A DNA stretch of 64,000 bases from an uncultured Clostridia bacterium (GCA_944392335.1 CALXWJ010000017.1:44252-108251), one strand, 5' to 3'. Counted from the first letter of the stretch, positions 9,578 through 18,576 are shown. The notes: generated from the letters alone by a model not told the origin. Program-made: numbers and translations.

Positions 9578-10168
9578 TTATTCATTTAATTTGTTTTTCA
9601 TATTAAGCGTTTGCATTAAACCATTAAATAATGCCTCATGCCTATCCGAAACCCAATACTCATATACACAATAATAGGTATTATCTTTTCCCTTATCAAG
9701 GATTAGTCTTTCCCAGTCTTTTTTATAGTTCAATTTTTCGAGCCACCATAAAGCGTCTCCATATTGCATACGCTGTCTGAAAGTAAAACCATTTTTTCTT
9801 TTGTTGATTCGCTTTCTCATATAACCGGTTGCTCCGTTTTTTCCACTCCTAAGAATCAACGTTATTCCTTCTTGGGTTATTTCCATTATAACAATATCAT
9901 ATTTATCAATTTTAAGAATTGATTTTTCTCTGATATGTGGACAGCCTTCTCTGACGGTTATGATTTCACCATCCTGACCTTCCATTTCTATTAATTTCCC
10001 ATGTCTTTCTTTATCTGCTGTTTTTGCGTACTTAAGATTTTTTGCGAGCATTTCTTCATTTTCTCCTTTTTTCATTTCAAATAATTTGTTAATTAAATTC
10101 TTGGTTTCTGTTTTGATAACTGTGTTATTTTCATTTGTCATAATCTCTATGTTATTTTCTTTTATCAT
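9578..10168 (-). CDS. Hypothetical protein of the element
   Basis: The protein has 196 residues and I recognise no family. The first half is acidic and lysine-rich with helical character (ETKNLINKLFEMKKGENEE). The second half contains a basic stretch (YMRKRINKRKNGFTFRQRM) followed by aromatic-rich sequence (ALWWLEKLNYKKDWERL), which could bind nucleic acid. The start ATG at 10168 has GAAAGGAAAG 9-12 nt upstream. It lies between the recombinase operon and the small gene at 10224, all in the same direction, and could be part of a replication or transfer block with the Rep gene upstream. Confidence 0.7.
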   Translation of the reverse strand: MIKENNIEIMTNENNTVIKTETKNLINKLFEMKKGENEEMLAKNLKYAKTADKERHGKLIEMEGQDGEIITVREGCPHIREKSILKIDKYDIVIMEITQEGITLILRSGKNGATGYMRKRINKRKNGFTFRQRMQYGDALWWLEKLNYKKDWERLILDKGKDNTYYCVYEYWVSDRHEALFNGLMQTLNMKNKLNE

Positions 10169-10223
10169 AATTTCTACTTTCCTTTCAGTACTTGAAATTT
10201 TTAAATAAATATAATTTTTTCGT

Positions 10224-10538
10224 TTATTGTCTTTTCCATGTTTCTGTTATTGTAACAGCTAATAGCATAGGTCCTATAGAGCATTCGCCAATATCAGAAT
10301 CACAGAAAACATAATTTTTACTTTTTAAATAATCAACGGCTTCTTCATAGGAACAAGTTTTTATTTTGTTAAAATCTTCTTCTAAATAACCAAGTGTTAT
10401 ATCATGTATGGGTGCAGAACCTATGCGTAATGGTATGAATAGAATGGCAGTATCGTATTTTTTATAAATAGTTGTAACGTCTGTGGGGTTAGCGTGATAG
10501 TTATTATTAGCTTTGTTTATAATATTATTTTTTTTCAT
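10224..10538 (-). CDS. Hypothetical small protein of the element
   Basis: The protein has 104 residues from ATG 10538-10536, which has AAAAGGAG 9 nt upstream; an earlier in-frame ATG at 10562 precedes that ribosome binding site and is rejected. The sequence contains ILFIPLRIGSAPIHDITLGY and SYEEAVDYLKSKNYVFCDSD, suggesting a small mixed alpha/beta fold. No signal peptide, membrane segment or known motif is visible. The gap to the next gene downstream is short and both run in the same direction. Confidence 0.65.
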   Translation of the reverse strand: MKKNNIINKANNNYHANPTDVTTIYKKYDTAILFIPLRIGSAPIHDITLGYLEEDFNKIKTCSYEEAVDYLKSKNYVFCDSDIGECSIGPMLLAVTITETWKRQ

Positions 10539-10739
10539 TTTTAATAAATCTCCTTTTAACATTTAAATTTTTTGATTGTTTAGAAAATATTGGGTGGCTC
10601 GCCGCTTATATACAAGCGTATTAAATGCATAATAAAACACTCCTTGTTTCTATATGATTTTATATCATTATCAGCCATTTAAAACCATGCATAGGTATTA
10701 TTATATTGATAAAGGGAACGCATAAAATAACTATATTTT

Positions 10740-11528
10740 TTATGGTTTTATATACTGTTCATATGCTGTTTTCCAACAACCATAAACTTCACCGTCATTT
10801 TGATTTACGGCTACGTACTCGTTTTCAGCAGAATAAGTTTTAACCATATTATCAGGCTTACAATTCTTATATTTATCTCTGCTTTTTTTGATTTTCATAT
10901 CCTTTGAATGTCCATATATCTTTAAATACGGAGGATAATAAATAAGTCGTGATATTTTGTTTTCAAATCTTGTAATGTCAAAATAAAACGGCAATGTTGC
11001 AATATTGGATGGAGTTTTTACAGCTACTTCATGACCATGCAACCATAAATCGCAGACAGTTTCAACTGTGATATTAAACAGCTTTTCATCTAATCTCTTT
11101 ATAAGAGAATGTATATGCCATGAACCGTTTTCTTGTGGCTCTTTAACATAAAAATATCTGCACTTACAATATCTTCTTTCCAGTTTCTGCATGAACTTTT
11201 TAAAATCATATGACAGCCTATATGGATCTTCCATTTTTGAAGAATAAGTCAGCGTGATAAACTTCTCTGTAGAATCACCGTCAAAATATCCTCTAATTAA
11301 TCTTGGAACATTTTTAAAATCTCTTTTAAAGTTATCAATAGACTTGCTGTGTGAATATTTATATTCTTTTATCTCGTTAGTAGTGTTATCTACATATTGC
11401 GTCTGACTCAATTTTGTTACTTTAACTTGCTGGGTTTCTTGTCTACAGCAAATAATTTCTCTGTATTTGCCGCTATAATATACGGTTACCAATTCATCAT
11501 CCTTAATTAATTTATTATCAATTTGCAT
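10740..11528 (-). CDS. HUH-type rolling-circle replication initiator (Rep)
   Basis: The 262-residue protein shows the two metal-site motifs of HUH endonucleases: motif 1 FITLTYS near residue 90 and the HUH motif GSWHIHSLIK near residue 135. A Tyr-rich motif follows (RLIYYPPYLKIYGHSKDM), as in the ORF2/gene-II-like Rep group found on Gram-positive integrative elements and plasmids. These enzymes nick one strand at a double-strand origin and start rolling-circle replication. Its presence suggests that the excised circle can replicate at least transiently. No relaxase or transfer genes are seen in the element. The ATG is close behind AGGAGATAA. Confidence 0.8.
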   Translation of the reverse strand: MQIDNKLIKDDELVTVYYSGKYREIICCRQETQQVKVTKLSQTQYVDNTTNEIKEYKYSHSKSIDNFKRDFKNVPRLIRGYFDGDSTEKFITLTYSSKMEDPYRLSYDFKKFMQKLERRYCKCRYFYVKEPQENGSWHIHSLIKRLDEKLFNITVETVCDLWLHGHEVAVKTPSNIATLPFYFDITRFENKISRLIYYPPYLKIYGHSKDMKIKKSRDKYKNCKPDNMVKTYSAENEYVAVNQNDGEVYGCWKTAYEQYIKP

Positions 11529-11885
11529 ATTTTTTTATCTCCTACAATTATAAAATATTCTTGATGTGTCCATATTAATTAAAATATGAATATTTTAATT
11601 TGGAATACAAATGATATGTATTCACAGACAATAATTCTTTATTTTAGCTCTATTAAAGAATTATATTTGCTTTTTGTTTATCACCTCCGTTATGTATTGT
11701 CATAAAATTTCAACATTCTCCTTTCTGTATGCACCATTAATTGCGTCCATATAATCGTGCAGACTCTTTATCAGATAATTATCTTATAAATCTATTATAG
11801 CAAAAAAATATATTAAAAGATATTGCTTTTTTTCCTTTTTTTTGATAAAATAAAATAACGGAAAAATACTTTAGAGGGTGATAAT
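11529..11885. other. Intergenic region between Rep and DUF6076-like gene
   Basis: This is AT-rich DNA between divergent genes. A sequence GGAGGTGATAAAC occurs on the - strand near 11690 but no convincing start follows it within the usual distance. A TAAAAT-like -10 lies near 11843-11853 before the + strand gene. I see no RNA gene. Confidence 0.45.
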
Positions 11886-12896
11886 ATGGATAATAAATAT
11901 GGTATATCAGAAAGTGCCTGTTACTTATTCGAATATAGTTTTGATGTGGGAGTAAAAACAGAAGCGTTAAAAATAATCAATGGTGATTATATTGAGAGTG
12001 ACACTTATATTGCAAGACATTTTATTGATTATTTTTTATTTAGTTATTATCGCATAGGGAAACATTTGGGTTGTGAGCCGTTTAAAAATCCATTTCAAAA
12101 ACCGTATGATGATTTTGGGGCAGCTCCTGTATTAAAACAGCTGTTAAAAAATGCTTTGTGTGCAGATAACAGAGAAAAAACTAAAATTTATTTTGAAAAT
12201 ATAGCACTTCTTCTTAAAAATAAGGAATGTCATAACGAGAAAGCATTAAAATGTTTGTGTGAATTTATGAATGTAAAAATGCCAGAATATGAAAGCGATT
12301 TAATAAATGACATTCCAATTGAACTATATGCTAATCAAGACAACAATCATTGGTTTAACTATTTAAAAGAGAATACTAAACCGATAAAGAGAAAACATAA
12401 GCCGATTATAGCGGAAGGCAATGTAGGATTTGATAATGTTAATATAGTATATAAAATCAATTCACTTTTAGATTTATGGTTAGCGAGTTTGTATATATTG
12501 TTTAATCTTAATGGAACAATAAAAATTTGTAGGAATTGCGGTAAACCGTTTGTATTATATAACCAGAAAAATAGGGTTTACTGCTCGGACAATAATAGTA
12601 ACTGCGTACAAGAGGGCAGAAAAGCAAGGGAACGTGAGCGTTATAATAGTGTTCATATCAAATTGTATAAAAATATTCGTATGAAACTTAAATATAAGGG
12701 GGATACATGTTTAGATACTGTTTCTTCGATTAATGAATGGGAACAACTGGCAAAAAAATTTTCAGAAAAGTATAAAGATTATAAAAAAAAGAAAATATCT
12801 GATGATAAAATTATAGAATGGCTTAAATCTGTAGATATGCAGTATAAGAATCATAAAAATACTGTTTTTGAATTGCCTGATATAGAGAAAGAATGA
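11886..12896 (+). CDS. DUF6076-like protein with C-terminal zinc motif
   Basis: The protein has 336 residues. The last third carries a Cys cluster CRNCGKPFVLYNQ ... YCSDNNSNC followed by a basic helix (QEGRKARERERY), the pattern of the zinc-binding end of DUF6076-type proteins of Firmicutes mobile elements. The N-terminal 200 residues are helical with no motif I know. The GAGGGTGATAAT sequence before ATG 11886 is a good ribosome binding site. It is transcribed away from the Rep gene. Function is unknown; the zinc end plus basic helix suggests DNA or RNA binding. Confidence 0.75.
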   Translation: MDNKYGISESACYLFEYSFDVGVKTEALKIINGDYIESDTYIARHFIDYFLFSYYRIGKHLGCEPFKNPFQKPYDDFGAAPVLKQLLKNALCADNREKTKIYFENIALLLKNKECHNEKALKCLCEFMNVKMPEYESDLINDIPIELYANQDNNHWFNYLKENTKPIKRKHKPIIAEGNVGFDNVNIVYKINSLLDLWLASLYILFNLNGTIKICRNCGKPFVLYNQKNRVYCSDNNSNCVQEGRKARERERYNSVHIKLYKNIRMKLKYKGDTCLDTVSSINEWEQLAKKFSEKYKDYKKKKISDDKIIEWLKSVDMQYKNHKNTVFELPDIEKE

Positions 12897-13118
12897 GTGC
12901 ATCCAAATAAAATATAAATATAAAAAATTTTGAGGCAAGCTGCTTATGGTAAAATAGTTAAAGCATTACAACATAATCTACTCCTGATAATTCCTAACCG
13001 TGCTGAGATGTCATATTTTGACTTAGGTTTATTCTTTTTAACAAACCTATATAATCTTAATATTTGGTATAAAAAGTTTCTTAGAATTACAATCTGTAAT
13101 GAAAAGAGGTAATACCCT

Positions 13119-13310
13119 ATGAATGAAACAAGCTGTAATGAAAAATCTTTTGCTACTGATGTTATATTTGCAAAAGATGTAATAAAAGATATGATAGACT
13201 CCATACATGATTATTGTCCGAGTGATTACCATATGCTTTTACCCACGCTTCATAAAGCATATGATTGCATGACACTAATACAATTTTATTTAAGAGATAT
13301 TGCACAGTAA
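13119..13310 (+). CDS. Small hypothetical protein
   Basis: The protein has 63 residues with a predicted helical hairpin character (FAKDVIKDMIDSIHDYC, then MLLPTLHKAYDCMTLIQFYL). AAAGAGGT lies 9 nt before the ATG, which supports translation. I recognise no family. Its upstream region (12897-13118) has no other likely gene. Confidence 0.5.
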   Translation: MNETSCNEKSFATDVIFAKDVIKDMIDSIHDYCPSDYHMLLPTLHKAYDCMTLIQFYLRDIAQ

Positions 13311-13658
13311 CCATTACCAGAGTGTCTGAGCAACCTTAGAATAAACTTTTTTTTATTCTATAATATAAATTAATAACTTAAAAATATTACATAAGATGAG
13401 GGATTTTTCTATGCTTTGAAAAAGAGAAAATCCCCTGTTTTATGTAAATCTCATTTTGGATTATATAATATAATATTATATCAAAATCCGTATTCATGTA
13501 AAGGCTAAAATGCATGATAAAATCCACCTTGACAGAAATACGGATTGTTGATTTTTTTTGTATTTACATAACATGTGTTTTAATTCTTACATAAAAGTGG
13601 AATAGTTCCATCATAAGATGAAATTGCTTTATTTTATGTAGTAATATAAATACATCAT
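13311..13658. repeat. Palindrome-rich non-coding region (possible origin or structured RNA)
   Basis: This gene-free stretch is built from nested inverted repeats. TTACATAA (13387-13394) pairs with TTATGTAA (13440-13447) and encloses GGGATTTT (13400-13407) pairing with AAAATCCC (13427-13434). AATCCGTATT (13485-13494) pairs with AATACGGATT (13537-13546), which is followed by T8 at 13552-13559. The TTACATAA word recurs near 13564 and 13588 and inverted near 13635. Such density on an element with an HUH Rep fits a replication origin or a structured RNA. Neither is shown. Confidence 0.5.
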
Positions 13659-13841
13659 TTATGGTTTTGGCTTTACAGAATTACTGCTACCACAAGACGG
13701 ACAAACATTACTGTTTGCTTTTGTTTTATCCAAGTGAGGATATTTCCCTGCTTTTAAACAGTAATTACACCACGAAGCACCGCATTTTTCACAATAGAAC
13801 ATATTTGCTCCCGATGTTTTACATAATTGACAGTATGCCAT
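13659..13841 (-). CDS. Small double zinc-ribbon protein
   Basis: The 60-residue protein is dominated by four CxxC pairs: CQLC, CEKC, CNYC and CPSC. This indicates two small zinc-binding knuckles and little else. AAGGAG lies 9 nt before ATG 13841. It is the last gene of the SPFH-TIR operon, 47 bp after the TIR gene, and shares the zinc-ribbon theme with three of the other members, so it probably works in the same complex or pathway. Confidence 0.75.
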   Translation of the reverse strand: MAYCQLCKTSGANMFYCEKCGASWCNYCLKAGKYPHLDKTKANSNVCPSCGSSNSVKPKP

Positions 13842-13888
13842 AATTTCAACTCCTTAAAATTTATCATTATATTTTGTATTTTTATTTA

Positions 13889-16057
13889 TTATGGTTTCAT
13901 TATAAAGGCATAATCATAACCATCGTATGTATCATCAATAGAGGTATTAAGTTCTCTTATATATGCGTTACATCCATTTATTTTGAAAATCAGATAGCCG
14001 TCTCCATATTCTTTTCTTTCAAAATTACCAAGTTTATTCTTCAAGTCAGTTTCAGTCCTAGGTCCATTATAATCTATTGTCATAGAGTTAAATATATCGG
14101 CTAATTTCATAGCACAGCCAATCACATTATTTTGCTTGTCAAATAAGATAAGTGTATAGCTTTCATCTAAAACCCGTCCACATTTTTCGAACTTCAAATA
14201 ACCAGATATATCATAGATATCTCGATTATTTGAGATATATCCCGCACCTACATTATCCATACTGAAAAGGTTTTTTGAATCGGATTTGATTTTTTCCACT
14301 GATGGATTGTTTTTAAGCATAGTAGTTATATAATCAACAGAACTAAATCTGGCTTTAACCGTACTAATCTTTGAAATTGTATTCCCTGAAACCATACTTA
14401 AAATTATTGCTATGGTAACACCAATGGCAGTAACCATCTTGGACTTTTTCTTTGATTTTTCTACTTTTTTATTTAATTCAATTTCAAATTCTTTTTCGTT
14501 ATCAAGCGTTGTTTTTATGTATGCTTTAAAATTAGGTGTTGAGAACAAAAGCATCGGAACAATTATCACAGCAGTTAAAGCAAGTAAAAATATGCTAAAA
14601 AATCCGACATCAAACGTACTGTCTCCATAATTAAGGACTTTGGCACCTATAATTATAGCAACTATAGCAAATACAAAGAATATTGCAAATTGGATACATA
14701 AAAACTTTTTATATTCTGTTTTATTAGCTTTAACAACATTTATAATATAGTTTTGAAATGCTTGTTTTTTTTCGTTTTTTTCACGCAGCTCTTTTTCCAT
14801 TTGTTTGAACTTGTTTAACGAAGATGTATTATATTCTTCCAATCTTTGTTTTAATTCATTATCAGCAAATCGTAATGCTTTTTTATAGTTTGAGGAATTA
14901 CTGAAATCAATAGCCCGATTAGCAAGATTTTGTTCTCGGTTCACACTAACCTCAATCATTAATTTTCCTATATAAGCTTTTACATTTTCAGGTTCAATAT
15001 TTAACACTTTTTCCAACAAATCATTAGCTTTTGTCCATTCAGCTTCTTCCAAAAACATAAAAGCACGTTTTAGCATGGATTCTGATTCTGCCTTATAATC
15101 CCGAACTGATTGAATAGGCTGAAAAACTGTTGTTTTTGGGGGTTCGTTTTTGTTGTTAAGTATTTTTTTAATACCACGAATTAAATCCTGTAAAAAGCCG
15201 ATTTTGTTCATATCTTGACTTTGAAACATAGATAATTCATCGGGTAAATCATAAGCGTCCATATCCTTATAGCAGGGAATGATAACTTTATTTTTATCTT
15301 TTCTTGAAAGTGCTAAAAATCTTGACCACTCATTCTTTACCCATACCGCATTAAAATTATCTTTTTTAGTACCGACAACAAGCATAACTTTTGAAGAATT
15401 AAGAGCAGAAAAGATATAAGGCTCATATTCTTGTCCTAACTTATCTTCAAGCGTTATTCTTGAAAAGAATACTTTATACCCCTCGTTTACCAACTGCGAA
15501 TAAATATCCTGTGCAAGCACACTATCCATCGTACGCTTACCGCTGTTGTCTGTTTCCTTATAGCATATAAAAATATCATATGCTTCTTCGCTATCAGCAA
15601 CCGAAAGTATATTTTTTTGTATCTCTGCTATTTTTTCAGCTTCATTTGTATATAATTTTTCAGCGTCATAATCTAAAGCATATTTAAGAGCCGATTTATA
15701 ATCTAAATCTGATAATATTGATTCATGCTGTAATCTATGACAAGTCGGAATCCGTTTATGTGTCTTAGGGTCTTCTACATATTCTATACCATACTTAGAT
15801 AATACAAGTCCCCAATATGCTTCTGCATTCTCATTGTCTTCCTCTAATATACTTTCATATGTAGCAATGGCCTTATCAAACTCATTTTGTTGTCTGTAGT
15901 GCGTTGCTCTATTGAATAAATTGAGAACACGCTCGTCATTCGCTTTAGGTAATGTCATTGTACTGCCGCATGAATCACAAGTACCTATATTTTGCCCTTC
16001 TACGGCTTCAAGATTACCACCGCACATCTTACATTTAAATACTGCCAAACTAGTCAC
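13889..16057 (-). CDS. Zinc-ribbon TIR-domain protein with TPR and membrane segments
   Basis: The 722 residues divide as follows: zinc ribbon at 9-30 (CKMC ... CDSC), a TPR-like helical part at 45-95, a TIR domain at about 158-300 (YDIFICYKETD at 160-170; GQEYEPYIFSAL at 208-219, holding the candidate catalytic Glu), a second helical/TPR part at about 330-420, hydrophobic membrane segments near 450-560, and a C-terminal extracellular or cytosolic domain. Bacterial TIR domains often cleave NAD+ or make cyclic nucleotides in anti-phage defence, but not all are enzymes. Operon position with an SPFH protein suggests it acts at the membrane. It begins with ATG 16057 behind AAGGGGTGA. Confidence 0.85.
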   Translation of the reverse strand: MTSLAVFKCKMCGGNLEAVEGQNIGTCDSCGSTMTLPKANDERVLNLFNRATHYRQQNEFDKAIATYESILEEDNENAEAYWGLVLSKYGIEYVEDPKTHKRIPTCHRLQHESILSDLDYKSALKYALDYDAEKLYTNEAEKIAEIQKNILSVADSEEAYDIFICYKETDNSGKRTMDSVLAQDIYSQLVNEGYKVFFSRITLEDKLGQEYEPYIFSALNSSKVMLVVGTKKDNFNAVWVKNEWSRFLALSRKDKNKVIIPCYKDMDAYDLPDELSMFQSQDMNKIGFLQDLIRGIKKILNNKNEPPKTTVFQPIQSVRDYKAESESMLKRAFMFLEEAEWTKANDLLEKVLNIEPENVKAYIGKLMIEVSVNREQNLANRAIDFSNSSNYKKALRFADNELKQRLEEYNTSSLNKFKQMEKELREKNEKKQAFQNYIINVVKANKTEYKKFLCIQFAIFFVFAIVAIIIGAKVLNYGDSTFDVGFFSIFLLALTAVIIVPMLLFSTPNFKAYIKTTLDNEKEFEIELNKKVEKSKKKSKMVTAIGVTIAIILSMVSGNTISKISTVKARFSSVDYITTMLKNNPSVEKIKSDSKNLFSMDNVGAGYISNNRDIYDISGYLKFEKCGRVLDESYTLILFDKQNNVIGCAMKLADIFNSMTIDYNGPRTETDLKNKLGNFERKEYGDGYLIFKINGCNAYIRELNTSIDDTYDGYDYAFIMKP

Positions 16058-16113
16058 CCCTTATGAATTCTTATTTGGTATTTCTGCGATAACGTTTAAA
16101 ATTTCCATATTCT

Positions 16114-16497
16114 TTATGATTCTTTTGCTTTTTTATAAATAACAGTATTCTCTAACATAATTTCATTTAGCTTGTCGCAAACAACATATACTTGCATATG
16201 TTCCATGGCAGATTTTATATTCTTCATTGACTTATATTCAAAGATTTCATATATCTTGTGTTCTTTGCCGTTGTCGAAAATAAGTATATCATCTAAGGTA
16301 AGCTGGGTTTGAGTTTCTCCGACTAACATACTCTTATCCGTTTTTCCTATTTGAGAATTGTTAGATGAACCTGTAATGCGTAATGCGGGTTCTAAAACTT
16401 CATCTCTTCTCAAGGCTTTTCCGCATTTCTCACATATAAATATTTTGCCGTCTTTTTTTAGGTTTCCTATACAAAAATTGCATTTTAATGTTGTCAT
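16114..16497 (-). CDS. Zinc-ribbon protein of the SPFH-TIR operon
   Basis: The 127-residue protein has an N-terminal zinc ribbon (CNFC at 6-9, CEKCGK at 23-28), a low-complexity polar linker and a C-terminal alpha/beta part (YEIFEYKSMKNIKSAMEHM). The zinc ribbon is like those of its two large operon neighbours. AAGGAGTAAC lies before the ATG. It sits 17 bp after the membrane-protein gene and 56 bp before the TIR gene. Function is unknown; an adaptor role is inferred from context. Confidence 0.75.
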   Translation of the reverse strand: MTTLKCNFCIGNLKKDGKIFICEKCGKALRRDEVLEPALRITGSSNNSQIGKTDKSMLVGETQTQLTLDDILIFDNGKEHKIYEIFEYKSMKNIKSAMEHMQVYVVCDKLNEIMLENTVIYKKAKES

Positions 16498-16514
16498 AAC
16501 AGTTACTCCTTATT

Positions 16515-16958
16515 TTAATTCCAATATGTAGATTTTTCTTTTTCAAATTCTCTGTGTTTTTCTTCTGCTTTTGTATCAATTTTTTCTATATATTCATTCC
16601 CTGCATTTAAAGCTATAGCACGAATAACAAATACCGCTAAAATTGCTATATGTACTACTACGGTTATCAAAACAGGAAAATGCTTATAATAGACTATAAT
16701 ACATGCTATAACCGAAACAACTGTACTTACTACTGCGTATGTTACAGCAGTATAAATATAAGCAAATGCTTGCGGTGCCTTATTATTACCCTTTCCATAC
16801 ACGTAAAGACTTAAAGCTATACTGCCTATTGCTATAAGTGAAAAAATATGTGATACCACAAATGTGGCTGTTATCGGTACTACTAAATACAATAATGACA
16901 CTACAACAGCCGCAATCACAGAGCATAAAATAATTCTTATATTATTATTCATTTTCAT
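16515..16958 (-). CDS. Four-helix integral membrane protein of the SPFH-TIR operon
   Basis: The protein has about 147 residues with four hydrophobic segments: IILCSVIAAVVVSLLYLVV, IFSLIAIGSIALSLYVYG, AVVSTVVSVIACIIVYY and ITVVVHIAILAVFVIRAIAL. A charged cytosolic tail ends in Glu/Lys-rich sequence. The start overlaps the end of the SPFH gene by 14 bp; GTG 16961 or ATG 16958 are both possible and ATG is chosen. The overlap indicates translational coupling. I recognise no family. Confidence 0.7.
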   Translation of the reverse strand: MKMNNNIRIILCSVIAAVVVSLLYLVVPITATFVVSHIFSLIAIGSIALSLYVYGKGNNKAPQAFAYIYTAVTYAVVSTVVSVIACIIVYYKHFPVLITVVVHIAILAVFVIRAIALNAGNEYIEKIDTKAEEKHREFEKEKSTYWN

Positions 16959-18204
16959 CACCGCCTAACTTATATCCACATTCAAGACAAAATTTTGCAC
17001 CATGTGGAATTTCATTACCGCATTTAGGGCAAGTAAGTTGTAATTTGTTTCCACACTCCATGCAGAATTTGCCTTTAGGTGTTTTCTTTCCACAATGCGG
17101 GCAAATCATTTCATTATCAGATAATAATTCTATTTTTGTACCACACTCTAAACAGAACTTTGCATTTTGGGGTACAGTGTTACCACATTTAGGACAGGTA
17201 ACATTTTTATTATTTATCTGCTGTGAATTTACAGCGTTTCCTATACTATCATTAACAAGACCACCGACAGTACCGCCAACACCTGCCATAACACCAAGTC
17301 CTATACCGAGATTAGACATATTTCCGCTTCCCTCATTACCTGCAACAGTTTGTGCAACATCAAATCCACGTTCCTGTTGATAGGTATAGCCTTCTATATT
17401 TCGTTTCTGTGCCAACCCCTCTGCTTCAAGTATCATTTTTTGCTTTTCTGTTTCTTGCTCAATAATGCTGACACTTTGCTGTAGTCTCGCTTCTGCAATA
17501 TCAGCATATTGTCTGAAGTGAATTTCTTTAAATCTCTTATAGATTCTATCTTCTTCGGGTTTAACTATTGTTGTTACAAAAAAGTGTACAAGAGATACTC
17601 CGTATTCATCAAAGTCGGGAATAAGCATATCTTGTAAATCATTTGAAATTTCTGTTAAATATTCATCTATCTGAAAAATGTTGATTTTATTTGTTCTGAT
17701 ATAGGTTGACAGATAGGTTTTGAACTTAGTCATTAAAAATGCTCTAAATTTTTGTGTTAAACCAATCTGTGTCAATCCGTTTTCAGTACCTATAACTTTT
17801 ACAAGCAGTTTCTTACCGTCTTTAACTCTTAAAGTCATTTCACCGCTTGCACCAATCTGAATAGGAAAGTTATATGTAGGCTCTACATATTCAACCTTAC
17901 TGTCTGTACCCCATTTAACAGCCATTTGCTCTGTTTTATTGACAAAATATACTTCACAATGAAAAGGCGTTTTATCATTAAATGACTTGTTGTAGAATTT
18001 ATTGATTAATGGTATATTTTGTGTTTCTAATGTATGTCTGCCTGCTTCAAATACGTCTAAAATCTGACCGTTCATATAGAATACAGCTTGTTGTGACTCG
18101 TGCACTATAAGCTGTGTTTGAGTATTAAAATCTTCAATAGGTGACTTCCATATAAATGTTGTATTGTCACCCTCATACTTGATAATTTGTGCTATATCAG
18201 CCAT
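16945..18204 (-). CDS. SPFH/band-7 domain protein with three C-terminal zinc ribbons
   Basis: The 419-residue protein has an SPFH domain over about residues 10-250 (the 'virion core protein-like' bacterial group), then a helical segment rich in Glu/Gln (QQSVSIIEQETEKQKMIL), a Gly-rich linker, and three double-cysteine zinc ribbons (CPKCGN ... CLECG; CPHCGK ... CMECG; CPKCGN ... CLECG) in the last 85 residues. SPFH proteins oligomerise at membranes. It is first in a five-gene operon with a membrane protein, two further zinc-ribbon proteins and a TIR protein, and is divergent from an RHH regulator. GGTGG lies before the ATG. Confidence 0.88.
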   Translation of the reverse strand: MADIAQIIKYEGDNTTFIWKSPIEDFNTQTQLIVHESQQAVFYMNGQILDVFEAGRHTLETQNIPLINKFYNKSFNDKTPFHCEVYFVNKTEQMAVKWGTDSKVEYVEPTYNFPIQIGASGEMTLRVKDGKKLLVKVIGTENGLTQIGLTQKFRAFLMTKFKTYLSTYIRTNKINIFQIDEYLTEISNDLQDMLIPDFDEYGVSLVHFFVTTIVKPEEDRIYKRFKEIHFRQYADIAEARLQQSVSIIEQETEKQKMILEAEGLAQKRNIEGYTYQQERGFDVAQTVAGNEGSGNMSNLGIGLGVMAGVGGTVGGLVNDSIGNAVNSQQINNKNVTCPKCGNTVPQNAKFCLECGTKIELLSDNEMICPHCGKKTPKGKFCMECGNKLQLTCPKCGNEIPHGAKFCLECGYKLGGDENE

Positions 18205-18240
18205 ATTTTCACCACCTTTTATATTTTTTTGTTTTTTTAC

Positions 18241-18269
18241 ATTTTATCACATATAAACACATTTGTCAA
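18241..18269 (-). promoter_or_regulatory. Promoter of the SPFH-TIR operon
   Basis: TTGACA (18264-18269), a 17-nt spacer and TAAAAT (18241-18246) on the - strand form a strong sigma-A promoter 36 bp before the SPFH start codon. The word CAATTTGC occurs twice nearby (about 18272 and 18320) in the divergent region and could be an operator for the adjacent RHH protein. Confidence 0.7.
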
Positions 18270-18359
18270 CTGCAATTTGCACGCAATGTTAAGTTACATA
18301 AAATATGTATATGATTTTACACAATTTGCATATATAATATAGTTGAAGGAGTTGATTAC

Positions 18360-18548
18360 ATGTTTAAAGTACGTCATACGGAAGAAACAACAAACAGGAC
18401 ATTTCGATTTCCAAAATCATTACTTGATAAAATGTCTGTTATTGCTCAAAGAGAAAACGTATCATTAAACAGCTTTGTTGTTCAATGCTGTGAATATGCT
18501 ATGAGTAACTTTCAAGAGTCAGATAACGAAAAAGAAACAGACAACTAA
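18360..18548 (+). CDS. Ribbon-helix-helix DNA-binding protein
   Basis: The 62-residue protein has the RHH pattern of Arc/CopG/HicB-like repressors: a beta strand (NRTFRFPKSLLDKM) followed by two helices (VIAQRENVSLNSFVVQCCEY). AAGGAG lies 9 nt before ATG 18360. It is divergent from the SPFH-TIR operon with about 155 bp between, so it may repress that operon and itself. An antitoxin role is less likely because no toxin gene follows in the same direction. Confidence 0.75.
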   Translation: MFKVRHTEETTNRTFRFPKSLLDKMSVIAQRENVSLNSFVVQCCEYAMSNFQESDNEKETDN

Positions 18549-18576
18549 GGTCTGTTTCGGTTTCTAAAGAGCCTGA

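Noticed and set aside
9480..9580. Sigma-E promoter for the recombinase operon
   Set aside because: A CATACACA sequence resembles a sigma-E -10 but no matching -35 lies at the right distance, while a sigma-A promoter fits well.
12930..13112. 60-codon ORF on the + strand
   Set aside because: TTG start without ribosome binding site, low-complexity composition and no similarity to anything I know.
18360..18548. RHH protein as an antitoxin of a toxin pair
   Set aside because: The next gene is on the opposite strand and is WG-repeat-like, not toxin-like; the divergent position over the SPFH operon promoter favours a repressor.
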